A model generated the notes under the pieces. That model made no database searches and had not been told where the DNA came from. It saw only the letters and a list, made by a program, of their open reading frames with translations. The position numbers were made by a program, and so were the translations under genes. From UBA4427 sp046351135 (lineage in GTDB: Bacteria; Myxococcota_A; UBA9160; UBA4427): a stretch of 64,000 bases of DNA. This document shows, piece after piece, positions 37,203 through 47,216 of the stretch. Each line of letters opens with the position of its first letter. Position 1 is the stretch's first letter. The stretch is from assembly GCA_046351135.1 (NCBI GenBank), contig JAXLZA010000015.1:62001-126000 (forward strand), in the 5' to 3' direction.

Positions 37203-37856
37203 TCAGCGGTCGTCGCCCAGCAACCGGTCCGCTCCGAGCGCGAGCGCCGCGCCGACGAGCTGCGCCGCCACGAAGGCGGGCACGCTCTCCGGGGCGATCC
37301 CGGCGAAGGTGTCGCTCAGCATGCGGCCGAAGGCCGCCGCCGGGTTCGCGAAGGACGTCGACGACGTGAACCAGTAGGCCGAGCCGATGTACGCGCCGAC
37401 CATCGCCGCCGCGCGCGAGGACGGGCCGCGCAGGACGACCAGCACGAGCCCGAAGGTCGCGACGACCTCGGCGATCCAGAGGCCCGGACCGGCGCGCCCG
37501 TGCGTCGAGACCTGCAGGAGCGGCAGCTCGAACATCGCGTGGGCCAGCCAGGCCCCGGCGACCGCGCCGGCGAGCTGCACGGCGACGTAGGCCGCGAAGA
37601 GCCCCGCGGCGAGCTCGCCGCGCCAGAGCTTCGCCCCGGAGACCGCCGGATTGAAGTGGGCGCCGCTGATCGGACCGAACACCTCGATCAGGACGTAGAG
37701 CCCGGCCGTCGTCGCCAGGGCGTTCGCGAGGAGTGCCACCGCCTCGTTCCCGCCGGCCAGGCGCTCGGCCATGATCCCCGAGCCGATCACGACGGCGAGC
37801 AGGAGCGCCGTCCCGAGTCCCTCCGCGAGCAGCCGACTGCGCGTCGATCCCACCAT
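37203..37856 (-). CDS. aqpS: aquaporin/MIP channel of the ars operon (AqpS-like)
   Basis: 217 residues, six membrane helices with the two half-helix motifs HFNPAVS (about residue 65) and FANPAAA (about 175). The open frame extends upstream through arsC in another frame, so the start is taken at 37856, 8 nt after the arsC stop. In Sinorhizobium-type ars operons AqpS replaces the ArsB pump and lets arsenite made by ArsC, or other trivalent arsenicals, flow out down the gradient. The position at the end of arsR-arsI-arsC fits this role. Confidence 0.87.
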   Translation of the reverse strand: MVGSTRSRLLAEGLGTALLLAVVIGSGIMAERLAGGNEAVALLANALATTAGLYVLIEVFGPISGAHFNPAVSGAKLWRGELAAGLFAAYVAVQLAGAVAGAWLAHAMFELPLLQVSTHGRAGPGLWIAEVVATFGLVLVVLRGPSSRAAAMVGAYIGSAYWFTSSTSFANPAAAFGRMLSDTFAGIAPESVPAFVAAQLVGAALALGADRLLGDDR

Positions 37857-37864
37857 CGTCCTCT

Positions 37865-38353
37865 TCAGCTCCTGCCGATCTGTGCGAGCGCGTCTTCGAG
37901 CGCGCGGTCGTCGAGGCGATCGAAGGGCAGCTCGAGCAGCTGGAGCATCCGGTACCCGATCGCCTGACGGGTCAGCTCGGTCGCCCGCTCGCGCTCGGAT
38001 TCGGGGGCCGACGAAGGATCCGGATAGCCCCAGTGGACGCGGACCGGGGCCCCGGGCCAGACCGGGCACGACTCACCCGCTGCGTCGTCGCAGACCGTGA
38101 TCACGACGCGCATCCGCGGCGCATCGGGCGCCGTGAACTCGTCCCAGCTCTTGCTGCGGAGCGACGCCGTCTCGATCGCCGCGCGCCGGAGGACGGCGAG
38201 AGCATGGGGATGGACGCGACCGCCCGGGGCGCTGCCGGCGCTGTGGGCCCGCACGTCCAGGCCGCGGGCGCGCGCCCAGTGGTCGAGCATCGCCTCGGCC
38301 AGCTGGCTGCGCATCGCGTTGTGGGTACACAGGACGAGGACGTGGGTCGTCAC
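37865..38353 (-). CDS. arsC: arsenate reductase, thioredoxin-coupled type
   Basis: 162 residues, low-molecular-weight phosphatase fold. P-loop C9-THNAM-R15-S, a C-x5-R loop as in the family, but Met occupies the place of the Cys that commonly precedes Arg (usual CTGNSCRS). The redox pair is kept in ITVCDDAAGESCPVWPG. The C-terminal about 25 residues are longer than usual. It reduces arsenate to arsenite in the cytoplasm, which then leaves by the adjacent aquaporin. It starts 4 nt after the arsI stop. Confidence 0.9.
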   Translation of the reverse strand: MTTHVLVLCTHNAMRSQLAEAMLDHWARARGLDVRAHSAGSAPGGRVHPHALAVLRRAAIETASLRSKSWDEFTAPDAPRMRVVITVCDDAAGESCPVWPGAPVRVHWGYPDPSSAPESERERATELTRQAIGYRMLQLLELPFDRLDDRALEDALAQIGRS

Positions 38354-38357
38354 GGCT

Positions 38358-38828
38358 TCAGCAGCACCGCTCGGCCCGCGTCGGCGTCGCAGGCGGGTCG
38401 CCCGCCGCCTCGACCGCGCAGCACCCGCCCGCCGCGCTCGTGGGCGCCTGCTCCTCGCGGAAGACCCGGATGTCGCCCAGGGTATGGAAATGCTCCCACG
38501 CGATGCCCTGAGGATCGGTCACCCAGTGCTTCTCGCTCCGGGCATAGCAGCACGTCGTCTCGCCCTCGTCGAGCAGCGTCATGTCCGCCGCCTCCGCCCG
38601 GGCCCTCAGCGACTCGAGCTCCTCCGCGTCGTCGGTCTGGATGCCGAGGTGGTCGATGCCCGGGCTCGCTCCGCGGGTCGAGATCGCGAAGTTGATGCGC
38701 GGGTCGTCGAGCATCCACTTCGCGTAGTCGGTCTCGACCCGAACGGGCTCCGCCGCAAAGAGGCTCGAGTAGAAGGCGATGCTCGCCTTCAGGTCTTCGA
38801 CGTGGGCGTGGACGTGGAATCGCTTCAT
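38358..38828 (-). CDS. arsI: ArsI-type C-As lyase (CadI/VOC family)
   Basis: 156 residues, vicinal-oxygen-chelate dioxygenase. Candidate Fe(II) ligands His5, His60 and Glu112 fall where ArsI has them, and the vicinal cysteines Cys93-Cys94 (GETTCCYAR) match the pair that binds trivalent organoarsenicals. ArsI cleaves the C-As bond of methylarsonous acid to arsenite. The C-terminus is Cys-rich (GGCCAVE; final CC), possibly a second arsenic-binding tail. Overlaps arsR by 4 nt. CadI (cadmium-induced) is the alternative name, but the ars context favours ArsI. Confidence 0.87.
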   Translation of the reverse strand: MKRFHVHAHVEDLKASIAFYSSLFAAEPVRVETDYAKWMLDDPRINFAISTRGASPGIDHLGIQTDDAEELESLRARAEAADMTLLDEGETTCCYARSEKHWVTDPQGIAWEHFHTLGDIRVFREEQAPTSAAGGCCAVEAAGDPPATPTRAERCC

Positions 38829-39157
38829 GTTCGCCTTCCTTTCGAAGCTTTCGACGGCTTCGCGACGCAGGTCGAGCCCGCACAGCAGTTCCGGGTCAGA
38901 TAGGCGAGGAGCCGGTTCATCTCGTCGTAGGCCGCGCGATAGACGAGCGAGCGACCGGCCCGCTCGACGGTCGCGAGCCCGGCCGTCGCCAGCTCCTTCA
39001 GATGGAACGAGAGCGTCGTCGGCGGAACCTCGATCGATTCCTGGATGCCGCCCGGCGTCAGTCCGGCGGGCCCCGCCACGACGAGCGCGCGGAAGACGCG
39101 CAGGCGCATCGGATGGGCGAGCGCGGCGAGGGCCTGGACGACCTGGGCTTCCTGCAT
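38825..39157 (-). CDS. arsR: ArsR-family arsenic-responsive repressor
   Basis: 110 residues, winged helix: LAALAHPMRLRVFRALVV, PPTTLSFHLKELATAGLATVERAGRSLVYRAAYDEM. The C-terminal NCCAGSTC supplies three cysteines for As(III) binding, as in the C-terminal-site ArsR types. First gene of arsR-arsI-arsC-aqpS. The ATG is preceded directly by a -10 box (6 nt) with no Shine-Dalgarno, so the mRNA is probably leaderless, and an 18-bp palindrome overlaps the promoter, giving autorepression. Confidence 0.93.
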   Translation of the reverse strand: MQEAQVVQALAALAHPMRLRVFRALVVAGPAGLTPGGIQESIEVPPTTLSFHLKELATAGLATVERAGRSLVYRAAYDEMNRLLAYLTRNCCAGSTCVAKPSKASKGRRT

Positions 39158-39163
39158 GTCGCG

Positions 39164-39192
39164 ATCATACGAGGATCCTCGTATAGTGGCAA
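39164..39192 (-). promoter_or_regulatory. ars promoter and ArsR operator
   Basis: On the minus strand: TTGCCA (39187-39192), 17-bp spacer, TATGAT (39164-39169), 6 nt, then the arsR ATG. The perfect palindrome ATACGAGGATCCTCGTAT (39167-39184) fills the spacer and the first half of the -10. ArsR bound here would block RNA polymerase. The start point would coincide with the start codon. Confidence 0.85.
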
Positions 39193-39291
39193 GATCACCG
39201 GGCCGGGGGCCCCGCCGCTCCGAGCCGCCGAACCCGGGCCTCGATCTCGACCGACGAGATCCGGGCGCCGACGAGCAGAGCGCGACCTACG

Positions 39292-39708
39292 TCAGCGAAG
39301 CTCGAGCTCGAACGATTCGCCCGGCCGGAAGGTGACTCGCCGAAAGCGGTTCAGGAATCCGTCGTGACCCAGCAGACCGTTCATCCCAGGCATGTTCAGG
39401 ATCGAGAAGCACACGTCGGTGCGCAGACTGAGCGCGAGCGCCGGAACGTGGAGATCGACGGGAAAGATCGCCGTGGGCTGCTCCGACGCGATGCCGACGA
39501 CCGTACCGAGCGCGCCTCCGTCGACGGGATTGACGCCGATGGTGTAGGCGAGGCGATGATCGATGAAGCACCGATCCGCGCCGGTATCGACGATCATGGG
39601 AACCCTCGGCGATCGCTGCGAGCCAGCTCCGATCTGGACGAACAGATACGGGCGGGCGCGACCATCCCGAAGGCGAAGATACTCAGCGCGGAACGTCGGA
39701 CCGGCCAA
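39292..39708 (-). CDS. retropepsin-like clan AA aspartic protease
   Basis: 138 residues. VPMIVDTGADRCFIDHRLA carries the catalytic DTGA of single-domain retropepsin-fold proteases, and MNGLLGHDGFLNRFRRVTF is the conserved second motif (hydrophobic-hydrophobic-G). Such proteins act as homodimers; targets in bacteria are mostly unknown. No signal peptide. Its start overlaps the end of the upstream 81-residue gene by 26 nt, so they form a coupled pair. Confidence 0.8.
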   Translation of the reverse strand: MAGPTFRAEYLRLRDGRARPYLFVQIGAGSQRSPRVPMIVDTGADRCFIDHRLAYTIGVNPVDGGALGTVVGIASEQPTAIFPVDLHVPALALSLRTDVCFSILNMPGMNGLLGHDGFLNRFRRVTFRPGESFELELR

Positions 39709-39928
39709 GCTGCTCGACCCAGGCGGCGCCCGGGCCGTCGTCGGGGACCTGCGTCAGCACGAATCGCGGATCGTCCGGATCGATCCTGCAGAGACGCATC
39801 GCATCGAGCGGGGTATCCGCCTGCGCCACGATCTCCTGATCCTCGCCGAGTCGCAGCACGACCCAGCGACCGGCGAGCTCTCTCGGAATGCGTCGGAAGT
39901 CGAGACGGGGAGCCGATTCGCCTTTCAT
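39683..39928 (-). CDS. small DUF5678-like protein paired with aspartic protease
   Basis: 81 residues from ATG at 39928, chosen for GAGGAGG upstream; the frame stays open further but the extra part is non-conserved. LAGRWVVLRLGEDQEIVAQADTPLDAMRLCRIDPDDPRFVLTQVPDD resembles the short DUF5678-type domain (W-V-x-L...V-V-A...A...P...V-P) that I recall lying next to clan AA aspartic proteases in other prokaryotes. Possibly a substrate, chaperone or inhibitor of the protease (inference). Overlap 26 nt. Confidence 0.6.
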   Translation of the reverse strand: MKGESAPRLDFRRIPRELAGRWVVLRLGEDQEIVAQADTPLDAMRLCRIDPDDPRFVLTQVPDDGPGAAWVEQLGRSDVPR

Positions 39929-40106
39929 GCCGACCTCCTCGCGATGGCATGGACAGGATCGCCTGCGAGCCGCGTTCCGGTCAATGCCCGCATCTCGGAG
40001 CCGCATCCAGCTCTTCTCCAGATTCGCGCAAGATGCGCCCCGCGCTCGCGATGCGTCGCGACTCCCTGCGCCCTGACCTCGCTTCGACGCGAGCACGCCG
40101 CCGAGA

Positions 40107-41015
40107 TCACGCCGCCCCGAGCCGCCGTGCCATCGTCTCGATCTCGGCCCCGCGGTGGAGCCGCGCGCGCCAGTGCGCCGGGATGCCGTCGAGGCCGTAC
40201 CAGGCGCCCGCGATCTGTCCGACGATCGCGGCCGTCGTGTCGGCGTCGTCGCCGAGGTTCACGGCGCGCAGCACGGCGCGCTCGAACGAGTCGGTCGTCG
40301 CGAACGACCAGAGCGCCGCCTCGAGGGACGCGACGCAGTAGCCCGACCCGAAGACCTCGGCCTCCGTCTTGTCGCGATAGGCGCCCGCCGCGATCGCCGC
40401 GACCTTCGACGAGGCGAGCGGCAGCGACGCGCCCTCGAGGATCGCCGCCTTCGATCCGCCCTCGAGCGCTTCGAAGAGGACGTGGGCCATCAGGCGCGCG
40501 CAGTCGAGGGCCTCGGCGGCGGCGTGGGTCGTGCGCGAGGACTCGACCGCGTGATGAAGCGCCTGCTCGCGATCGGGATGGAAGAAGAGGACGACGGGCG
40601 CGAGGCGCATCAAGGCCCCGTTGCCCGCGCTGTCGGGATCCGTCGAGCCGGCGAAGGGATCCCCGGTCGCCAGGAAGCGGGCGAGCGCCGCGCGGACGGT
40701 GTTCCCGATGTCGAAGCACACGCCGGTCGCGCTCCAATGCCCCCCTCGCCACCAGCGCACGTAGCGCTCCATCTGATCGCGGGCGTCGAAGCGGCCCTTC
40801 TCGAGCAGGCTCTCGGCGAGGCAGAGCGCCATCGAGGTGTCGTCGGTCCACTGCCCCGGCTCGAGGGAGAAGGGTCCGCCGCCCAGCATGTCGGTGACGG
40901 GCGCGAAGTGGCCCCGCGCGCGGAATTCGACCGCGGTTCCGACGGCGTCGCCGCAGGCGAGACCGACGAGCGCACCGGCATGGCGGTCGGAGGTCCGGGG
41001 AGACGGCCGGGACAT
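40107..41015 (-). CDS. ADP-ribosylglycohydrolase (DraG-like)
   Basis: 302 residues from ATG at 41015 (AAGGAC upstream). Removes ADP-ribose from proteins or related substrates using a dinuclear Mg/Mn site. Motifs: GLACGDAVGTAVEFRARG at the N-terminus, GQWTDDTSMALCLAESLLE (metal Asp pair, about residue 53), NGALMRLAP (about 135), and VNLGDDADTTAAIVGQIAGAWYG (about 255) supplying the other metal ligands. All key acids are present. Alone on its strand; target unknown because no ADP-ribosyltransferase is nearby. Confidence 0.92.
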   Translation of the reverse strand: MSRPSPRTSDRHAGALVGLACGDAVGTAVEFRARGHFAPVTDMLGGGPFSLEPGQWTDDTSMALCLAESLLEKGRFDARDQMERYVRWWRGGHWSATGVCFDIGNTVRAALARFLATGDPFAGSTDPDSAGNGALMRLAPVVLFFHPDREQALHHAVESSRTTHAAAEALDCARLMAHVLFEALEGGSKAAILEGASLPLASSKVAAIAAGAYRDKTEAEVFGSGYCVASLEAALWSFATTDSFERAVLRAVNLGDDADTTAAIVGQIAGAWYGLDGIPAHWRARLHRGAEIETMARRLGAA

Positions 41016-41080
41016 GCGACGTCCTTCTTCGACGGTGTCGCGTCGACGGCGATCGGATCGAGCGCCGATCGGGCACCGCC

Positions 41081-41617
41081 CTAGAAGAGCCGCTCCTGCG
41101 CCGACTCGCGGACCGGCACGGCCCCTTCCATCACGAGCAGCTTCGCCTTGAGCTCGAGGCCGCCGGCGTAGCCCTGCAGCGCGCCGCCGCGGGCGATCAC
41201 GCGATGGCACGGGATCACGAGCGGGATCGGATTCGCGCCGTTCGCCGCACCGACCGCGCGCACGGCCTTCGGCTGACCGAGCCGCTCGGCGATGTCGCAG
41301 TAGGCGAGCGTCTGGCCGTAGGGGATCTTCGCGACGTGGGCGTAGACGGCGCGCTGGAACGGCGTCGCGCGCAGGTCGAGGTCGATCTCGAAGACGCGGC
41401 GACGCCCTTCGGTGTACTCGAGGATCTGGTCGATGACGGCGTCGTTCGAGGCGCGGCGATCGAGGAGCCGGGCGTCGGGGGCGTGGGACTTCATCCAGCC
41501 GGCGAGGCCGCGACCGTTCTGATGCGGCAGCTCGAGGAAGGCGAGCCCCTTCTCGCTCGAGACGACGCGCAGGGGTCCGATGGGCGATTCGAAGCGGGTG
41601 GTCGAAAGCGTTTCCAT
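41081..41617 (-). CDS. ogt: methylated-DNA-[protein]-cysteine S-methyltransferase
   Basis: 178 residues. Suicide repair of O6-alkylguanine. Active site IPCHRVIARGGALQGYAGGLELKAKLL with PCHRV, preceded by VGAANGANPIPLV and TPFQRAVYAHVAKIPYGQTLAYCDIAERLG. Start METLSTTRF at 41617 is preferred over an in-frame ATG at 41626, because a near-consensus -10 (TAGAAT) ends 7 nt before 41617 and overlaps the earlier ATG. No Ada-type regulatory domain. Confidence 0.94.
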   Translation of the reverse strand: METLSTTRFESPIGPLRVVSSEKGLAFLELPHQNGRGLAGWMKSHAPDARLLDRRASNDAVIDQILEYTEGRRRVFEIDLDLRATPFQRAVYAHVAKIPYGQTLAYCDIAERLGQPKAVRAVGAANGANPIPLVIPCHRVIARGGALQGYAGGLELKAKLLVMEGAVPVRESAQERLF

Positions 41618-41624
41618 CGAGACC

Positions 41625-41630
41625 ATTCTA
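41625..41630 (-). promoter_or_regulatory. putative leaderless -10 element of ogt (TAGAAT)
   Basis: TAGAAT-N7-ATG on the minus strand. TCGAAA, four of six matches to TTGACA, lies 16 nt further upstream. Together they make a plausible sigma-70 promoter with its start at the initiation codon. Confidence 0.6.
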
Positions 41631-41665
41631 CCCCGACGCGATGGAGTTTCGAGGGAATTCGTCGC

Positions 41666-43351
<1,686 letters not shown>

Positions 43352-43357
43352 GGAGAG

Positions 43358-43363
43358 ACCTTA
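43358..43363 (-). promoter_or_regulatory. putative leaderless -10 element (TAAGGT)
   Basis: TAAGGT-CTCTCC-ATG on the minus strand, between the gshB stop and the regulator start; no Shine-Dalgarno before the ATG. It would give the regulator a transcript separate from gshB. Confidence 0.45.
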
Positions 43364-43397
43364 ACCCAGGCGCCGAGGGCGGCCCGGGCCCGGTCCC

Positions 43398-44387
43398 CTA
43401 ACGCCCCGCGACGAGCTCCTCGACCCGGTCGATGACCCGGGCCTCGAGCCGCGCGTTCTCGAGGGCGTTGATCTCCTGGACCCCCGTCGGGCTCGTCACG
43501 TTGATCTCGGTCAGCCGGCCTCCGATCACGTCGATCCCGACGAAGAAGAGGCCGTGGTCCCGGGCGAAGGGGCCCACCCGGGCGAGGATCCGGCGGTCGT
43601 TCTCGTCGAGGGGGGCCCGGGCGGGGGTGCCGCCGACGTGGAGGTTGGCCCGGGACTCGTGGGCGGCGGGGACGCGCAGGACCGCCCCGATCGGCTCGCC
43701 CTCGAGGAGCAGGATCCGCTTGTCGCCCTGGCGGACGGCCGGCAGATATTCCTGGGCCATGACCGAGCGCTTCCCGAACTGCGTCGACTGCTCGAGGATC
43801 GAGACGAGGTTCCGGTCGTCTTCCACCACGTGGAAGATCCCTTCCCCGCCCTTGCCGTCGAGGGGCTTCACGATCATCTGCCCGCCATGGCTCCGCATGA
43901 ACTCCCGCAGCTCGGCGATGTGACGGGTCACACGCGTCTCGGGCATCAGATCGGCGAAACGGACCGCGAGGAGCTTCTCGTTGAAGCTGATGACGCTGGA
44001 CGGGCGGTTGAGGACGAGGGTCTTCCTGCAGACGTCGAGGATCTGGGTCGCCACGACGTAGTCGCGGTCGACCGGCGGGTCCTTGCGCTGGAAGGCGACG
44101 TCGATTTCCGCGTCGAAATCGTAGACGCGGGAGGCGCCGCGGCGGACGGGCGTCGTCGAGGCGAGGTCGAGGGTGATCTGGACGGCCTCGGCGCGGACGC
44201 GGCCGTCGTCGACGCCGAGGTCGGCGGGATCGACGTAGAGGACGGTGTGGCCGCGGTCCTGCGCCTCGCGCATCAGGACGATCGTCGTCGAGCCGGCCAT
44301 CGGCTCCTTCTCGACGGGGTCCATGACGAAGGCGAGCGTGAGGGGGCGGCCCGGCTTGGAGCGGGCATTCGGCTGGGACGACGACAT
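43398..44387 (-). CDS. gshB: glutathione synthetase
   Basis: 329 residues, ATP-grasp enzyme joining gamma-Glu-Cys and Gly. Landmarks: FVMDPVEKEPMAGSTTIVLMREAQDRGH near the N-terminus, VLNRPSSVISFNEKLLAVRF, QMIVKPLDGKGGEGIFHV (ATP-binding), VMAQEYLPAVRQGDKRILLLEGEP, GGTPARAPLDENDRRI and GLFFVGIDVIGGRLTEINVTSPTGVQEI (Mg ligands). GGAG precedes the ATG. No gshA is visible in the window. Divergent from the PBP1A gene. Confidence 0.95.
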   Translation of the reverse strand: MSSSQPNARSKPGRPLTLAFVMDPVEKEPMAGSTTIVLMREAQDRGHTVLYVDPADLGVDDGRVRAEAVQITLDLASTTPVRRGASRVYDFDAEIDVAFQRKDPPVDRDYVVATQILDVCRKTLVLNRPSSVISFNEKLLAVRFADLMPETRVTRHIAELREFMRSHGGQMIVKPLDGKGGEGIFHVVEDDRNLVSILEQSTQFGKRSVMAQEYLPAVRQGDKRILLLEGEPIGAVLRVPAAHESRANLHVGGTPARAPLDENDRRILARVGPFARDHGLFFVGIDVIGGRLTEINVTSPTGVQEINALENARLEARVIDRVEELVAGR

Positions 44388-44523
44388 GGGGGCTCCGCGG
44401 AATTCGAGAGGCTCGCGAAGGTCGTGGCGTTCGCGAGGTTAAGGACACTGCCGCTTCGCGCCGAAACGGGGAGACGCCGGTCGGTGCGAAGGAGCGGGAC
44501 GGCGGCCAATCGGTAGCGCACGG

Positions 44524-44537
44524 GCCGACGCGTCGGC
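44524..44537. promoter_or_regulatory. 14-bp perfect palindrome between gshB and PBP1A
   Basis: GCCGACGCGTCGGC, in the divergent intergenic region 26 nt before the PBP1A ATG. A dyad of this size in this position is a candidate repressor site, though short GC palindromes arise easily at this base composition. Confidence 0.3.
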
Positions 44538-44562
44538 TAGCTTGCGCGCTCGCGGAGTACCC

Positions 44563-47184
44563 ATGGCATTCTTCCGGTCTCGGGGGGTCCGGATCGCCCT
44601 GATCCTGCTCCTCGTCTCGGCCCTCGGCGCGGCGAGCGGGGCAGCGGGCGTCTACTACCTCCTGATCCGCGATCTCCCGGACTTCCGGAGCGTCGCGGAC
44701 TATCGCCCCCCGGTCTCGAGCCTGGTCTACGACCGCCAGGGCCGCCTGATCGGCGAGTTCTACACCGAGCAACGTCGCCTCGTCCCGATCGAGGAGATCC
44801 CCCGGCACGTCAAGCTCGCCTTCGTCTCCGCCGAGGACGGCAAGTTCTACGAGCACGAGGGCTTCGACTTCTCCGCCATCGTGCGCGCCGCGATCGCGAA
44901 CCTGCGCGAGGGCGGGATCGCCCAGGGCGCGAGCACGATCACGCAGCAGACGGTGAAGAGTCTGCTCCTCTCGCCGGAGAAGACCTACAAGCGCAAGCTG
45001 CGCGAGATCCTGCTCTCCTGGCGCATCGAGCAGGCGCTGTCCAAGGACGAGATCCTCTACCTCTATCTGAACCAGATCTACTTCGGCAACGGCGCCTGGG
45101 GCATCGGCCAGGCGGCGCGGAGCTATTTCGGCAAGGACGCGAAGGACCTGACGATCTCGGAGTCGGCGCTGCTCGCGGGCCTGCCCCAGCGCCCGAGCGC
45201 CTACGACCCGAACCGCAACCCCGAGGCCGCCGAGGCGCGACGACGTTATGTGCTCGGCCGCATGCTGGCCGAGGGCCACATCGACCAGGCGACCCACGAC
45301 CGCGAGCTCGCGCAGCCCCCGGTCGTCGCCGACCACTCCGAGCGCGAGAGCTTCGAGATCGCGAGCTACTTCACCGAGGAGGTGCGCCGCCTGCTCTACA
45401 AGGAGCTCGGCCAGGACGTCGTCCTCGAGCAGGGGCTGCGGATCGAGACGACCCTCGACCTCGACCTGCAGCGCGTGGCGCGGGAGGCGGTGCAGCGGGG
45501 GCTCGTCGCCCAGGACCATCGCCACGGCTACCGCGGCCCGCTGCGCCGGATCGACCCGGACGAGCGCGAGGCCGAGCTCGACCGCCTCGCCCTCGCGAAC
45601 GCGGGGCTCGCCGGCGAGAAGGGCGGCGCGCGCGCGAAGAAGGACGGGCTCCTCGGCGGCGGGGGCGACGCGGCGGCGACCCTCGACGAGGCGACGCGCG
45701 CCCGGGCGGAGAACGCGATCCGGGAGCAGCTCGCCGCGGGCAAGCCCCTCGCAGGCCTCGTCCTCGCCGTCGACGGCGCGAAGCAGCTCGCCCGCATCGG
45801 CTTCGGCGCGGGCGTCGAGGGCCGAGCCGCCCTCGACGACGTGAAGTGGGCGCGCAAGCCGAACCCGAAGTCGGGGCCCTACGCCGTGTCGGAGATCGGC
45901 TCGATCTTCGCAGTCGGCGACGTCGTGCCCTTCGTCCACATCGCGGGCGCGGGCGAGGGCAAGGACGCGGGCGCGGCTGCGGGAGATGGCGGCGGCCAGG
46001 GCGACGGGGCGGCGGGCGAGCGCATCCTGCGCCTCGACATCGGACAGCCGCCCTTCGCCCAGGGCGCCCTGCTCTCCTTCGACAACCGGAGCGGCGACGT
46101 CCTCGCGATGATCGGCGGCTACGACTACGCCGACAGCGAGTTCAACCGCGCCGTCCAGGCCCAGCGCCTCCCCGGCTCGGCCTTCAAGCCCTTCATCTAC
46201 GGCGCGGCGCTCTCCCGGGGCTACACGCCGGTCTCGACCGTGATCGATCGCCCCGTCGTCTACACCGACCCGTCGAGCGGCTTCGTCTGGGCCCCGCGCA
46301 ACTACGGCCGCAAATCCTACGGCCCGATGACGATGCGCGACGCGCTCAAGAAGTCGATCAACAACGCGACCGTCTACCTCTTCCGCGACATCGGCCCGAG
46401 CTACGTGATCGAGCACGCGCGCCGCTTCGGCATCGAGTCGAAGCTCTCCCCCGATCTCTCGCTCGCGCTCGGCACGAGCGCCGTGACCCTGCTCGAGCTG
46501 ACGCGGGCGTATGCGGTCTATCCGCGGGGCGGGGTGCGCCTCGTGCCGCGCTTCATCCGCAAGGTCGTCGACCGCGACGGCAAGGTCCTGCTCGAGAACG
46601 TGGCCCTCGGCGGCGAGCTGCCGCCGCTCGCGCCGCTGCCGCCGGTGGCCGAGACGACCGCGGCCGGCGATTCGACCTGGTCGAACGACCGCGACCCCGG
46701 CAACCAGGTCGTCTCCCCCGCCGACGCCTATCTGATGTGCGACATGCTCCAGGCCGTCGTCCGCGAGGGCACCGGCATCGGCCTCGCGAAGCTCGGCCGG
46801 ACCTTCGCGGGCAAGACCGGCACGACCAACGAGTACTCCGACGCCTGGTTCGTCGGCTTCTCCCCCGAGATCACGACCGGGGTCTGGGTCGGCAACGACG
46901 ACAACCAGGTCCTCGGCCGGGGCGAGACCGGCGGCACGACGGCGCTCCCGATCTGGGGCGACTTCATGAAGGTCGCCGTCGCCCCCTACCCCGACCACGA
47001 CTTCGAGGCCCCCGCCGACATCGAGTTCCGCCGCGTCGACAAGGTCTCCGGCCTGCTCGCCGACGCGACGACCCAGGACGCCTACTTCCAGCCCTTCCGC
47101 GCGGGCACCGCCCCGGAGCAGACCTCCACCGAGCAGACCGTCGAGAAGAAGGCGCGCCAGGTCGCCCGCGACGACGCCTTCTGA
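44563..47184 (+). CDS. mrcA: bifunctional penicillin-binding protein 1A
   Basis: 873 residues. Peptidoglycan glycosyltransferase plus transpeptidase, inner-membrane anchored (helix about residues 9-35). GT51 motifs: SAEDGKFYEHEGFD, GASTITQQTVKSLLLSPEKTYKRK, RKLREILLSWRIEQ, KDEILYLYLNQIYFGNGAWG. Transpeptidase motifs: GSAFKPFIYGAAL (SxxK Ser near 545), SINNATVYLF (SxN) and GKTGTTNEYSDAW (KTG). A Gly/Ala-rich insertion (about 350-380 and 470-490) lies in the middle OB-like region. ATG at 44563 follows GGAG. Copy C of the dispersed repeat begins 32 nt after the stop. Confidence 0.95.
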   Translation: MAFFRSRGVRIALILLLVSALGAASGAAGVYYLLIRDLPDFRSVADYRPPVSSLVYDRQGRLIGEFYTEQRRLVPIEEIPRHVKLAFVSAEDGKFYEHEGFDFSAIVRAAIANLREGGIAQGASTITQQTVKSLLLSPEKTYKRKLREILLSWRIEQALSKDEILYLYLNQIYFGNGAWGIGQAARSYFGKDAKDLTISESALLAGLPQRPSAYDPNRNPEAAEARRRYVLGRMLAEGHIDQATHDRELAQPPVVADHSERESFEIASYFTEEVRRLLYKELGQDVVLEQGLRIETTLDLDLQRVAREAVQRGLVAQDHRHGYRGPLRRIDPDEREAELDRLALANAGLAGEKGGARAKKDGLLGGGGDAAATLDEATRARAENAIREQLAAGKPLAGLVLAVDGAKQLARIGFGAGVEGRAALDDVKWARKPNPKSGPYAVSEIGSIFAVGDVVPFVHIAGAGEGKDAGAAAGDGGGQGDGAAGERILRLDIGQPPFAQGALLSFDNRSGDVLAMIGGYDYADSEFNRAVQAQRLPGSAFKPFIYGAALSRGYTPVSTVIDRPVVYTDPSSGFVWAPRNYGRKSYGPMTMRDALKKSINNATVYLFRDIGPSYVIEHARRFGIESKLSPDLSLALGTSAVTLLELTRAYAVYPRGGVRLVPRFIRKVVDRDGKVLLENVALGGELPPLAPLPPVAETTAAGDSTWSNDRDPGNQVVSPADAYLMCDMLQAVVREGTGIGLAKLGRTFAGKTGTTNEYSDAWFVGFSPEITTGVWVGNDDNQVLGRGETGGTTALPIWGDFMKVAVAPYPDHDFEAPADIEFRRVDKVSGLLADATTQDAYFQPFRAGTAPEQTSTEQTVEKKARQVARDDAF

Positions 47185-47216
47185 CCGAGACCGGGCTCTC
47201 CTTCACTAGTGGCAGC

